Positions 1 to 10,600 of a stretch of 64,000 bases of DNA are shown here, in pieces. The stretch spans positions 620,001 to 684,000 of the forward strand of contig JAMJFZ010001657.1 of assembly GCA_026225945.1 (NCBI GenBank). Direction: 5' to 3'. The notes under the pieces were generated by a model that worked only from the letters and a program-made list of their open reading frames with translations, searched no databases and was not told the DNA's origin. The translations under genes were made by a program, and so were the position numbers. Source of the DNA: Cricetomys ansorgei. Taxonomy: Eukaryota > Chordata > Mammalia > Rodentia > Nesomyidae. Positions within the stretch are counted from its first letter, which is position 1. The number at the start of each line of letters is the position of its first letter.

Positions 1-719
1 ATAAATTCCCCACGAAAATCTAGGCTGTACCTCAGGAAATGGTAGAATCCTGAGATGGGGGAGAAGAATGGATGCCTGGGTGTAGTCCAGATGTTGGAAG
101 TCAGGTTTAGTTGGAGAAGCTAGCTAAGCACCACCAGTGCAGCAGCGACTGACAAGGGGGATCCTAGAGAGGCAGCTCACCAAGAGAGGCTGCTGGGTGC
201 ATGCCCCTGACGTCTGAGAAGGCCCAGATCCATAAATCCCAGGACAGGGGACTGCCAGGCACTAGGACAGGGGGAAATTGGAGGGTGCGGCAGCACAGAA
301 ACAAGAGGAAGGAGAGAAAGAGGGAGAGACAGAAATAAAGCAGGCAGAGGCCAGGAGGAGTGGGGGAGGGGAGCTGAGCTCCAGGTCTGGTAGGGCTGGA
401 GAAAGCCAAAAAGGGATGGGATCATTTCATTCATCCAATCCGCATTTTTTCTGTGTTCTGTGTCCAGAACTTCTAAAGGTGGGAGCTTGGTGCCATCCTG
501 GCAAGTTTCTTTCCATAAAACGAAAACAAATGGAAAACACACCAAATATGTAGAATGTCAAATGGCAGGTACAGTGTGTGGGGCTTGGGGGTGGAGGTTT
601 GGGATACACAAAGACACAAAACTAGCCAGAAGGGTTAGGGATAGCTGCTAAAGGAGGGGCCCAGCCCAGGACAAAACTATACAGGACCTGTGGTTCCTCT
701 ATTCAGACACCAGCACTCC
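1..719. other. Single-copy-looking DNA, no gene recognised
   Basis: No SINE, L1 or simple repeat is recognisable here apart from a purine-rich patch around 290-375. Overlapping short open frames on both strands have no family features. I see nothing functional. Confidence 0.4.
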
Positions 720-1360
720 TCCCCCGAAGGACTACGTGCACATCAGGGGCGACCCTGAGAGACCCCAGGGACCTGATGTTCGCTGCTCCAGTTTGGACCT
801 GCTTCCGCACAGGCTGCCTCCTCTCTCACCCCAAGGTGGCCGGAAAGAACGCCCTCCGACCCCAGCACCCTTCACCTCACCCGCGGAGCCAGAGGTGACC
901 CAGAGCCAGAGAAGACGCCCAAGCAGGCGCCGGGGACGTGGCTGGCGGGCGCTGAGAGACAGGAAAGTGTCAAGGAAGCCCGAAGCCCAAGTGCAAAAAC
1001 AGCGTCTGAACGTCCGGGCTTCTGACTCAGGCCCAGTCCCAAGCTGGGGCGACCGGTGGGTGGGGTGGGGTGGGGTGGGGGGGTGTGTTGTGCGATGAAG
1101 GGAGGTAACACTGGCAGTGGTCAACAACCACTTCCGGGCTGGCCCTGCTTCCCAGAGAAGGACCAGCAGCAAAGTTTAAGTCCATCTACCTCCACCACTG
1201 CAGCAGGTGTCCTTGGAGTGGCCGCTCCTGTACCTCCCCCCCAACCCCCCCCCCCCGCACCTCTCAGGAGGCAAATAATCAGCACCTTGTTTCCACAGAA
1301 GGTGGAATGGGAAAGTGGGGCCAGGACGACCAAGGCTCCCACGGAGCCGTTAGGATCACA
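720..1360. other. GC-rich segment with scattered CpGs
   Basis: GC content and CpG density rise above the surroundings without reaching the density of the islands at 4.4 and 15-17 kb. A plus-strand open frame at 736-1098 is rich in Arg and Pro, as any GC-rich frame would be, and matches no protein I know. The segment contains a G-run array (1056-1088) and a long C-run near 1235-1257. It could be an eroded CpG island or the GC-rich end of a gene outside the window. Confidence 0.35.
1056..1088 (+). repeat. GGTGGGGT-type G-run array, quadruplex-capable
   Basis: Successive runs of three to seven G separated by single T residues satisfy the G-quadruplex pattern on the plus strand. It may simply be a short (GGGGT)n microsatellite. 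Confidence 0.7.
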
Positions 1361-1720
1361 GCCCAGTTATCGTTTTCTGAATAGATTCAGTTCAGAGGGA
1401 CCAGTCTCACTCAGCGCTTCCTGGCTGTTTTCAACTTTTCCTTCTTGGTTAGATGAGGGACAAGCTGCACTCTCCTTAAAGCCTGAGTTCTTCCCCAGAG
1501 ATGCTAGTGAATAACAAATTGCTAGGGCGCAAGGATTTAGGTGAACAACAGCCAAGGAGCAAAAAAACCCGAGTGAGATGTGTACCGAGGTCCTGGGAAC
1601 TGCCAGTTTCCCTAGGAAGGAGTCCAGCTCCAGGCAGCAGCCTCTCCCTCCCACTTCACTCTACCTAGAGAGAGTAGGACTTTTTCTTGGAGAGGGCCAG
1701 GGTCCAGATCTTCCCTCCAG

Positions 1721-1794
1721 GAAGTCTCCAGAAATGCCCAGTTCCTGATGCCCACGCTGCTTTCCAGTGGATGGGGTGAAGGAGCTCAGAGCAG
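1721..1794 (+). other. Weak candidate exon (splice signals only)
   Basis: A pyrimidine-rich acceptor (cttccctccag) precedes a 74-nt stretch ending in the strong donor GAGCAG|GTAAGG at 1794/1795. One frame stays open across the segment. There is no recognisable product, and signal pairs like this also occur by chance. Confidence 0.15.
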
Positions 1795-2029
1795 GTAAGG
1801 ACTCTCTTATGCCACCAGTCAAGAGAGGATGTTTCTTCAATAAACAGGGGACTAGTTTACTCCAGAACTGACTCCCGCCCTCCTCCACATGCTAAATTTT
1901 GTTAGGGATGGTGTCATTCTTGCCCTCTTTTTTGGAAGGTTGTCCAGTTTGCAATGTACTTTGAGGTCGGAAGAGCTTTGTTTATTTTATTTTTAATAAT
2001 AATAAAAAAGATCATATGTGGCCCAAAAA

Positions 2030-2195
2030 ATTTGCTATGTAGTTGAAGGTAGAAGATGACATTGAGCTTCTGATCCTAATGCCCCACATTCAGAGTCCTA
2101 GAATTACCACCATTTTAATTCTGAACGGGGTTTGAACCCAGAGTTTCACGCATGTTAGGAAAGCACTCCAATACTGAGCCACATGCCCAGTTTCT
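2030..2195 (-). mobile_element. B4 SINE (B1/ID composite), diverged
   Basis: A decayed B1-like half (ctatgtagttgaagg and onward) is followed by an ID-like half with gtttgaacccagagtttcacgcatg, and it ends in ctgagccacatgcccag. This is the complement of the ID promoter region. The order and orientation are typical of a minus-strand B4. Confidence 0.7.
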
Positions 2196-2269
2196 CAATG
2201 TTTCATTTAATGTTAAAAAAAAAAAAGTATCATTGGTATCTTACAAACCTACAGACTTTTTCATAGTTA

Positions 2270-2700
2270 CCCCAAACTGGGAACCTCAAGTGGGAGACAG
2301 ATAAACCACACATCCATCCGTACAATGAAATGGTGTTCCACCACAAAATCAAATGAGCTGCAACACACTCAAGGACGTGAATGATCTGAAATGTGTTCTG
2401 TACCATGGAATAAGACTCAAAAGACTATTTTTAAGAAATATTTATGGATGACATTCTGAAAAAGACAAATCCATAGTGGCTAAAGACAAATCAGAGGCAG
2501 CCAGGGCCACAGGGTGAGGCAGAGTTGTATGAAGAGGGTGAGGGCAAGAGCAGAAAATGTGGAGCATTGTTAGGAGTGTTCTGATGTCTTGTGTTGGTGT
2601 TTAAATGGTTTGTATGTTTTGTCAACATGCACAAAACTATACAATAAAAGGAGATGGTTTACAATATGGAGTGTACATGTCAATAAATCTGACAGTAAAA
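2270..2700 (+). mobile_element. Ancient L1 (L1M/L1ME-type) 3' end
   Basis: The order of phrases follows old mammalian L1 3' ends: an expressed-length block with gacattctgaaaaagaca, then ccagggccacagggtgaggc, then gtcaacatgcacaaaactat and a closing aataaatctgaca. It is heavily mutated with no open ORF2. Subfamily assignment is uncertain. Confidence 0.6.
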
Positions 2701-3900
2701 AGCAGAAGAAAGAGTGGGGGGGAGATAAAATTCTTCAGTCCCTCCTCCTCTTTGCCTGGTTCTCAGTATCCAGGGAGCTTCACACCCCTGGTACATGTTT
2801 GACTCCCACTTACAACACTTCAGGAGAATGATTTAGATACACAGACAGCTCTGGTCTTCTTTCTAAGGGATGCCGTCTCCTGCCTTGGTCCTCACCCATT
2901 GCTCATCCTGACTGCACAGAGCTGGCTATAGGGTTCTATACCTGCGCGCGCACACACGTGCACACACACATTTCACAGCAGACTGTACAGAGGTAATGCA
3001 GGAGCTAATATGGTCCTACCCTAACCTTCTAAGAAGCCAGCAGCCAGACAGCAGAAAGCCTGCAATTGCAGCTTCATTAATTCTGCAGTCCTCCCACAAC
3101 ACCAGGGCTGGGAAGCCTGGGAAGTCAGAAAGGCTGTGTAAGCCAAGTTCAAAGCTTGAGGGAAGAACAGGTTTCCCACCTGCCAGCAGTGCTGAGGAAA
3201 ATCCCTGGAAACTCAGCTTTTCCTGTACATAGATCCCTGCCCTTGAGACAACGCTACAGAAGTCCCGCTTGTGCTCTGATGCCCTATCAACTACACTCAG
3301 GTGAAGTTTATGAGGAACTGTACCCAAAACAACGCCACACCTCACAAAACACTGGGCTGGCACACTTCGTCCGAGCTCCTGGAGCGCTTGCTAACGAAGC
3401 AATGGGGAAATAAGAGGTAGGTGGGAAAGAAAGAACAGAGGAGCGAAATGGATGCTGGGCTCTGCCGCCGTAACACCCTGGCCCAGCTGCTTTTCGGGGA
3501 GAGAAAAAGAAGGGCTCCCTGTGGACTCACAGCAGCTTCCACCTGCCCTAGGAAGGCCTGAGTAAATCGGCACTATGCTGTGAACCCCCAACCCGTGGTG
3601 GGGTGAGGCTGACTGCATGGTCTGTAGTGGCTTTCAGCCTGAGAATGCCCCCCCCCCCACAGCTGCATGGTGGTTCTCTTGTAAGAGCTGCTTTGTGCTA
3701 GGCACAATGCCAACTTTGCAGGTGTGAGGACAAACTCAAGTTTCTACCCATCGACCTGTTCTCACCAGTAAGGAAATGAGTCTTATAAACAGAATAAGGA
3801 ACAGATAAATGCACGAGGGACTTGCCCGGTCCCTTCTTGCGGGGAGGGGGAGAGCGTGTTAAACTGGAAATACTAAATAAATTCAAGGAACTCCCCATAC
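2701..3900. other. Single-copy-looking DNA, no gene recognised
   Basis: This stretch contains a short alternating CG/CA run near 2944-2972 and a C-run near 3646-3658. Open frames on both strands at 2996-3413 overlap each other and have no family features. Confidence 0.35.
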
Positions 3901-3904
3901 CTCT

Positions 3905-4110
3905 GGAGATTGAGTCTCATGTAGCCCAGGCTAACTTAGAACTGTGTACCCAAGAATGGAGAGTGATTTTGGAATTCCAATCCTCCAGCCTCCAATACCC
4001 AAGCGCAGGGATTATAGGCCATCTTGGCTAGTGTGTGGGGTGCTGAGGGTAGAACCCGGTGCTTCTGGCATGCTAAGCAAGCTCTCTACCAATTAAGCTA
4101 CACCGCGAGT
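3905..4110 (-). mobile_element. B4 SINE, diverged
   Basis: The B1-like part (tctcatgtagcccaggct, then agcgcagggattataggcc) is followed by an ID-like part (ctggcatgctaagcaagctc and ctctaccaattaagctac). Minus orientation. Confidence 0.75.
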
Positions 4111-4389
4111 TCCAGGAGCTTATTATTTTTAATGTGTTATGCGTTTTACTGAGGCTTTGACTTAGCCCACTCCACCTGTCATACGTGGGTCCACGATTGC
4201 ACGCGTGCCGGTGTGGATAGCGCATGGGCTGAATGTCCATAAGGCTCCCCTCAAATTTCTGTCACCACGAGGTAGCCAGGTCCCGGTGTGTCAGGTATGC
4301 CAGCACCCAGCCTCTGTTTCCCCACCCGCGCAATGTATGGGTTGCACTAAGCAATCAGATCTGTGGTTAAGACCTGGGAGCTGGATGAA

Positions 4390-4820
4390 GCGTAGTACTA
4401 ATGCCGGAGAGAGGAGCGCTGCCCGCCACCCGCCACCCGGTGTGCATCGCGAGCCTCCGGGAGGCCCCGGCTCCCGCCCGGTGCCCGCCGCCCGCGCCGC
4501 CCGGCGTGATGGATGGCCGCGGAGCCGGCGGCCTGTCAGGCCTTATTGATGAGGTGCGCGTTGACCGCCGCCGCCTAACCCGAGGCAGCGGGAGGCGAGC
4601 GTGGGCCGGTGGGAGGGCGCAGACTCGCCGGCGCTCGAGGTCAGCCTCCGGCCGCCGCCAGCGCCCCACTGGCGCGCCCCGGCCCGGCACGGGGGCGCTG
4701 GAGGCCGAGCCTGGCGCCCTGCTCGCCGGCCGCGCTTCCTTCCCGACCCGAGCGCCCGGGCCTGGGCTCTTACCGCTCCGCAGCGCCGCCCGCGGCCAAG
4801 GCGCACTCCGCGACCTGGAG
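4390..4820. promoter_or_regulatory. CpG island A (compact)
   Basis: About 430 bases of very high GC with dense CpGs (runs such as gccgccgcc and cggcgctcg) stand out sharply from CpG-poor flanks. CpG islands of this size usually mark a promoter. No TATA box is obvious. On the minus strand, GAGCG|GTAAGAGC (donor at 4774) is a plausible first-exon donor. The plus strand has no equally good donor. Open frames across the island on both strands are Arg/Pro/Ala-rich artefacts of composition and match no known protein. Transcription direction is therefore unproven. Confidence 0.75.
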
Positions 4821-5217
4821 CGCCTGGAGCTCTGGACCTCTGATCCGGTCACCGAGGACTGCTGTATTCCAACTCATGTGTGTCACAGTGACAGATGACA
4901 GATAAGACAGGCCGGATTACTAAAGCCAAGTCCGCAGCTGAAGATGGCAAGGATCCTTTGGTACCGGGCCCGTTTTCTTGTGGAGCGAACGTTCTTTAAC
5001 TCAAATCCACTTGGGTTCCGGAGCTGGAAAAGGCGTGTTGGTGGGCCTCAGTTCAGTACCAACCTCCCATTTTCCCAGGCTGCGCCTTCCTCCATCTTGA
5101 CTGGCCCTGTGTTTTCTTCCCTTGGCGCTTAGGGTGGAGGAGAAAGCTGCCCGGCTATCTGTTATCTAAGGTCGGACAGAGTGGAGAACCTGTTGCCCCA
5201 GCTCCTGCGGGCCTTAC

Positions 5218-5317
5218 CTGCCCAGCGTTTTCTATAGAAAGCCTCCCACCCTAGGGCTCGCCTTCTCTGTGGGGAACATTATCGGAAGAGACTCAAGAGC
5301 ATGTCCTTTGCTAAGCA
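5218..5317 (-). other. Candidate minus-strand exon (splice signals only)
   Basis: Reading the minus strand, tatcaactgcag (acceptor) precedes about 100 nt that end in CTGGGCAG|GTAAGG, a near-consensus donor. A second acceptor (ttccccacag) would give a 49-nt exon with an open frame. The full 100-nt version is not open in any frame, so it would be untranslated or non-coding. It lies just above CpG island A. Confidence 0.25.
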
Positions 5318-5569
5318 CTGCAGTTGATACAAACTAATGAAGAAACTCAGTGCTGGAGATCCCCCCCTCCGGGGGAAGGGGGCATTTTGGGGCTGATGCC
5401 CCCCAAGTCCCCACATTGATTTCTCTGACAGTTGTGAGAAGGGAAGTGTGATTCGAGAACTAGAAAACAGGCTTTGAGTTGAGACCTGAGAAAAAGGAGG
5501 CCGCCCTTCTCCTAACTCCACTGCTGTGACCCAAGTCGCTGGTGTTATTCAGTTTAGAGGAGGGACAGT

Positions 5570-5695
5570 AGGGGTGTGGGCGACTGGTGGTCTGGGAGTC
5601 CAGATTCCTGGGTCTGCTTCTGGCAATGCCACTAGGTGAGTGTGAAGGTCACAGAAAGCCATCTCCTGCATCCCTCCACACACCAACATTTTGTG
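5570..5695 (+). mobile_element. MIR SINE core
   Basis: The sequence ggagtccagattcctgggtc, then ttctggcaatgccactagg and gtgaaggtcacag, matches the MIR core order (sequence around cctgggttcgaatcc, then gccactta, then gaccttggg). The GTGAGT donor inside it is therefore probably incidental. Confidence 0.55.
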
Positions 5696-5869
5696 ACTTT
5701 AAGCTCCACAAATTGATTTTGCCAAATTTTGTCGTTCAAGTGACATTACCAGTCAAGTGACTCTGTACAGGGACACTTTCTTGGTCCACACAATGAAGAG
5801 TGGGAACATCCGGCCATTAGAGCTCAACTCAGTCTTAACAATAGATAATAAATGTGTTCTATGAATGGG

Positions 5870-6003
5870 AAACCCAGCCCAGAGTACTGGTGTGTACTTT
5901 TAATCCCAGGACTCAGCAGGCTGAGGCTGTGAGTTCCAGAACAACCGATGCTACATAGAAAGATCCTGTCTCAACAAACAAACAAACAAACAAACAGAAA
6001 CAA
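5870..6003 (+). mobile_element. B1 SINE with (AAAC)n tail
   Basis: Diverged B1 body (ttttaatcccaggactcagc, then gaggctgtgagttccagaac and gatcctgtctcaa) ending in an (AAAC)n tail at about 5974-5996. Confidence 0.8.
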
Positions 6004-6009
6004 AGGGAG

Positions 6010-6215
6010 GGGGCTGGAGAGATGGCTCGGTGGTTAAAAGCACTGGCTACTCTTCCAGAGGACCTGGGTTCAATTTCCAGCACCCACATGGCAGTTCACA
6101 ACTAACTCCAGTCCCAGGGGATCCAACACCCTCTTCTGGTCCTCTCTTCACATACATGATGCACACATATACATGCAGGCGAACACCCATATACGTAAAA
6201 TAAAAAAAAAGGAAA
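6010..6215 (+). mobile_element. B2 SINE, well preserved
   Basis: This copy begins ggggctggagagatggctcg and continues with the B2 body (cttccagaggacctgggttc, cagcacccacatggcag, ccaacaccctcttctgg). It ends in an A-rich tail, with the typical aataaa region mutated. The pol III A and B boxes lie within its first 70 bases. Confidence 0.92.
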
Positions 6216-6468
6216 ATCTTAAACGGGAGGGAGGCCCATTTGAATATGTAAGATAAAAGGCTTGAACTGCGGTCAAAAACTTTTAACCATTCCCTGGGCA
6301 AACATTCATTGAGTAATAGCTAACACTGGGCATTACTATATTTCCTGCATGTTGCCAAGTGTGTTGCCTGAGCTACCTTACTCTACAGCTTGCTTTTCCC
6401 ATTCTAATGGCAAAGAATTGGACAGAAGTAGCTACTTAGTATCTTGTCCAGTGTAATATGAGCAGACC

Positions 6469-6600
6469 CAAGGGGATTTGACACCCTCTTCTGACCTGCA
6501 AGGGCACCAGGCATGTGTATGGTGCACATACATACACATGTACATACATGCAGGCAAAACATTCAAACGTATAACCTAAAAATAAATAAATTCTCAAAGA
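6469..6600 (+). mobile_element. B2 SINE 3' fragment
   Basis: Only the distal half is present (ttgacaccctcttctgacct, gtgcacatacatacacatg, then aaaataaataaattc). The 5' promoter half is missing. Confidence 0.8.
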
Positions 6601-6621
6601 ATATTAAATTAAATTTTTAAA

Positions 6622-6800
6622 ATTGTGTTTGACTGCTTACTTAGTATGCATGAAGCCCTGTTTTTATTCCTAGCAGCACATAAACTGGGTGGTGGGATGA
6701 AGATCTGTAGTCCCAGCATTTAAGGAGCAGAAGCAGCAAGGATCAGAAGTTCAGGAGCACCCTCACTTACATAGCGAATTTAAAGTCAGCCTCCCTCGGA
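6622..6800 (+). mobile_element. B4 SINE, diverged
   Basis: The ID-like part (cttagtatgcatgaagccct, then attcctagcagcac) is followed by a B1-like part (gtagtcccagcatttaagg). Plus orientation. Confidence 0.7.
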
Positions 6801-6869
6801 TACTTGCAACTCTGAATTAGTTAATTCAGAAAACTGGAAGGCTTCAAGCTATCCCTGTGTACTGTAAAT

Positions 6870-7970
6870 CCTCCTCTTATACACTGTGAGGGATGTAGTA
6901 GAAACAACAGTGTAATGGTCCCCTCCACTGCATGCCAGCCCAGAGAGGCTCCTATAGGGTCAATGCCATGTGATGCCTCATCAGCACCATAGCCAGAGTC
7001 CCCTGTTAGTGGTTACCATGGCCCCAGGTACCTTTGGCCCGCTTATCAATTCTGGCCCAGTCTCCTGACATTACTGTGGAGCTCTGTCCAATCTGAATGA
7101 TGTAGTTAGCACCCAGAGAGGGTTACAGACTTTTCTGAGTCACTGAATTTTTGGTGGCATAGCTATGGCCAAGAACAGGGGTCTCAAGTGTCATCCACCT
7201 GCTTTTCCATCTCAGCATCCTAAAGTCAAATATTCTTCACTGTAATGTAATGTCCAAAGGAGGAGAGCTGGCAATAGAGCAGCCCTGGACTCTGGGACAT
7301 GGGCCTGAAGGCCAGGGAACCTGGCTTAGCTTTTGTTCCTTACAGAGAGCTGCCCCAGTGATCTGGCCTAGCCAGGCACGGAGGTGGCAGGTGGAGGTTT
7401 GATGGTTTGGTAAAGGCTCATGGGCAACCAATGCCCACCTTAGACTGAGGACAAGCCGTTCCAGAACTGGGCCCATATTATACTTCTAGAAGACCTTCCT
7501 AGGTCCTGTGGATTAGTGCATATTCCAGTGCTCACAATAAAGAAAATTGGGTGCAGAGAGGTCACTACTACCCAGGCATCTGGACCTGACTTGTTCTCAT
7601 TCTCACCGTTGACCCATATAAGTGACACGGTGTCCTGAGTTACCTGAGACAGGCCCAATGGATACCTGCTGTCCTGTGTAGTTAACAAGTCCCACCAGCA
7701 CACACTCATAGTTTCACCCTCTGCATAAGTGGCTTGAATTTGCTGAGCCAAGTGAGTCTGAGGTTTTGAGTAAACTTCCCTGTTCTCTTTCCAGTAGAGT
7801 CAGTGGTCATGTGCCCTAAGACATAGGCCAGACACTGGACAGCGAACAGAGCCACGTGGTGGTGTCTGGAGGTGGGGTCTCACAGCTTCTGGGAGCAAAG
7901 TCACTTACTGGATTTGTGGCTGCTCTGCTATTGATGTTGAACTTTGGGCCTGAGAGCTACCATTGGTGAA
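6870..7970 (-). pseudogene. Decayed retroelement pol-like stretch, tentative
   Basis: Read on the minus strand, the right end encodes a WFTNGSS string, which resembles the start of a retroviral RNase H domain (usual form WFTDGSS, so the first catalytic Asp would be Asn here). It is followed by several stops and then a 103-codon open piece (7751-7440) with no recognised domain. GC content is even and no SINE is present. Such a pattern fits an old class III (ERV-L-like) fragment, but no LTR is seen at its ends. The assignment rests on one short motif and is weak. The alternative is single-copy DNA with chance open frames. Confidence 0.25.
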
Positions 7971-8039
7971 CCAGGACTGATAAAAAAAAATTAATAAATA
8001 AAAAAAAAGCCAACCAGCTTCCTGAAGAGCAAATTCATT

Positions 8040-8470
8040 AGCACTCACCACCCCCAAACAAGCACATTGTTGATTTATTCATTTTTCAACATCTGCCCCA
8101 GATGTGAAAACAATGAATGGACAGATACCATCAGCTATCTTCCAGGCTGTTGGTGTTTCATGGCCTTTGGGGTTAGGCTATCAATTCCTGGTGTCATTTC
8201 TAGCTATGATGTCACTCAGCCCCCTCTCATACTTCACCACTGAAGACGGAAAACTTGTAACAAGGTTGTGTCTCTCCTGGACGTGACAGCTAGCCTTCTC
8301 TTTCTTCCTATTCTTTCCCAGGCACACCTTCCTCTGACTCCTGCTGATGCTGCACATTGTACAAGCTGCTCACCCCAAAGGCTCATGGGATTGAGATTCA
8401 GGCGTGTGCATTTGCATGCTTTCTACCCATTAAATTTAAAAGGTAGAAGAAATAGTTCTTGTTTAATAAT
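8040..8470. other. Single-copy-looking DNA
   Basis: No repeat family is recognised here. Two short plus-strand frames (8104-8286 and 8268-8474) show no domain, signal peptide pattern or splice context. Confidence 0.35.
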
Positions 8471-8477
8471 GTAATTC

Positions 8478-8532
8478 CTTACAGTGCTCTGCGTGCAGTA
8501 GGTGCTCAATATTATTTAGAAGAATGAATTTA
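8478..8532 (+). mobile_element. MIR 3' end
   Basis: The sequence cagtgctctgcgtgcagtag followed by gtgctcaatattatttag is the typical MIR 3' region (pattern cagtgcctggcac, agtaggcgctcaataaat). Confidence 0.65.
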
Positions 8533-8584
8533 GTGACTGAATTCATATAAAGACCAAATACTGGGCTCTATATAAGAAATATGC

Positions 8585-8745
8585 CTGGGCTGGCAAGATG
8601 GCTTAGCTGGTAGAGGCACTTGCTGCCAAGCCTAAGGGCTGAGTTCCATACCCAGAACCCACACGGTGGAAAGCAAAAACTGACTCCACGTGTGACGTGG
8701 CACACTCCCCCAACCTCAATTAATTTTTAGAGCGTGTTTGTAAAA
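8585..8745 (+). mobile_element. B2/B3-type SINE, diverged
   Basis: Begins gggctggcaagatggcttag. The body includes cacttgctgccaagcctaa and ccagaacccacacggtgg, as in older B2-related (B3) copies. Confidence 0.8.
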
Positions 8746-9317
8746 TGCATGTAATTTTCCTGAATATTTCCCTTTTTCTCATCTCAGGAGACCTGGGGCC
8801 CAGATACTGTAGGCTTGCATAGCTTTATAGACCATGTAGTTATCCTGACTTCACATGCGTGGGGTCTGAAACTGCTATTTTATTCCCTTTATAACTGACA
8901 CCTTGCAAAGGCTGGATGATAAATGAGAGACGAATAATTCCTTATTGCTACTTATCTGCTCAATCTATAAACGAGTGTCAGCATTTACTCAGTTGGGGTT
9001 AAAGCTGTACTTGGTATACTCATTAACTTGCTGAAAATAAGTCATAAAAACGGGCTTGGTAGGCAGCTATTTTAACTAATTTTAAAAAATGACATTGGTC
9101 ATTCTCCACTTACACAGACCTTCAGCAGATCACTTCAACCCCTCTGGGCCACACCTGGCGGGGCAAGTCTCCACCAGTCCTGAGTCTAGAGCTGTGCTAT
9201 TCTTTAACTCCATGATTTTGGGATAGGCAAAATGAGGGATCCTGATAACCCCTATTAGAGCAATTACAAAGCAGTTGATAAGGGCCACCTGATCTCAGGC
9301 ATCACAGAGGGCGGGGA
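8746..9317. other. Single-copy-looking AT-rich DNA
   Basis: No repeat is recognised. Several homeobox-like TAAT cores are present (for example near 9076), as expected from base composition. No gene signal is seen. Confidence 0.35.
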
Positions 9318-9478
9318 GGCAGCTTGGGGTAGTTAAAGCAAGCATTAGAGTTTAATTCTGTTACTTATTAGTGATTTGACCTTCGGGCAGGACAACTGTG
9401 AGTCTCAGTTTCCTCAACCATCACAGTTATACCCGCATTGATTACTCCAGAGGGCTGCTGGGAGGGGCAAATATGATA
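9318..9478 (+). mobile_element. MIR SINE
   Basis: Core phrases appear in order: agttaaagcaagcattagag, gtgatttgaccttcgggca, gagtctcagtttcctcaacc. These follow the MIR sequence. Confidence 0.65.
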
Positions 9479-9682
9479 CATTCCTGAGGGCTCTTGGTTA
9501 CACAAAAACTGTCAGTAATGTTCTCAATACGGAGATGAGGGAGTCTAGTACTGTGTGATCTAGCACTTGAAGCACAGCCAGAAAAAGGCTGTTTGACATC
9601 CTCTGCTCTGCTCTCGTTGGATTACAAGTGAAAATTATTTTAATATCACATAAAGACTGAATGCCTAGGAAGTTTCTCGGCA

Positions 9683-9734
<52 letters not shown>

Positions 9735-9737
9735 ATC
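9683..9737. repeat. (TATC)n microsatellite
   Basis: About 13 TATC units in nearly perfect tandem, followed by a degenerate end. Confidence 0.98.
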
Positions 9738-9865
9738 TATATTTGTTTAATAAAAGCCTGTGCTGAATAGACACTTCTGGAAACGCTGAATGGTACCTTA
9801 GTGGAAAGGCAGCCAGGGTCACAGTGACTCACAAACTCAGTAACTCCCAACTCTATGAATGAGTT

Positions 9866-10053
9866 TATTTTTGGGGGGGGGGCGCTTGGGGAAATACAAA
9901 CCCACCCCGCCTCCTCTCCTTACTTCTTGGTATTCCTTGCTTGTATTGCAGCTTTGCCATAGCAGGGTTCTATAAATGGCCTGCTCCTTGCTGTGGGTTT
10001 GATTTTTTTTCCCATAAATACAGAATAGAGTTTGCTGCTGCTGATTAAGATTG
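9866..10053. other. Single-copy-looking DNA
   Basis: A G-run (about 9871-9881) and an AT-rich patch with TATAAATGG at 9971 and CATAAATA at 10012 are visible. No gene or repeat is assigned. Confidence 0.3.
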
Positions 10054-10179
10054 TCAGCAAAAGCATCTAGACCTCACCCCAGTGAGACTCCTTCTCCAAT
10101 TCAGCACCCACTGCCTTGCCGGTGCTGAGGAGAGGGGAGACTTTGAGGTGACTGTGGTGTCTGGCTGTGTCCTGCTTAC

Positions 10180-10267
10180 CTTGGCAGAGACGGGAAAGGG
10201 TGAACAGAGGATGGGGTTGAAGCCACACAGAAACCTAAAATTCTGCAATTTGTAGGAATGGCTGATC
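10180..10267 (-). other. Candidate 88-nt minus-strand exon
   Basis: On the minus strand a long T-run followed by aacttcag makes a strong acceptor (AG at 10269-10268). The 88-nt segment that follows ends in GCCAAG|GTAAGCA, a strong donor at 10180/10179. Two of the three frames remain open through the segment. One reads QNFRFLCGFNPILC and the other HPFPSLP. No repeat is recognised inside it. If real, it would belong to a minus-strand transcript whose promoter could be the CpG-rich domain at 15.1-17.2 kb. The product is not recognised, and it may be non-coding. Confidence 0.4.
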
Positions 10268-10600
10268 CTGAAGTTAAAAAAAAAAGTTTAGAACTTGGAG
10301 AAAGAAGATCAGTGGTATTTCAGGGGCACAGCCTAGTATGTTGCAATACAGTTTGCTAATTAAGGAACCAGGAAAGGGCAGCTACCTCGTGCTTGTATCT
10401 TCATCTGCTCTATGTGTTACCTTGACACAGCAACAGCATAAGATCTTTTGAAGCTTTCTTTAGTTGTGTAGGATCTGCACTGCCATTTCTTTTTGTAGGA
10501 TTTGTGTTTTCCAGTCTTTTTGTTCCCACTCTGCCCTTCCCTCCCACATCTTGTCTGCAGAGTAAGAGGAGGACTGCCAGCCTCTGGAAATTGCTAAGAG

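Noticed and set aside
4367..4905. Up to 165-codon frames in CpG island A
   Set aside because: All six frames are long because stop codons are rare in such GC-rich DNA. The residues are Arg/Pro/Ala/Gly-biased with no family feature.
5570..5640. Exon ending at the GTGAGT donor at 5636
   Set aside because: The segment reads as a MIR core, so the donor is probably incidental.
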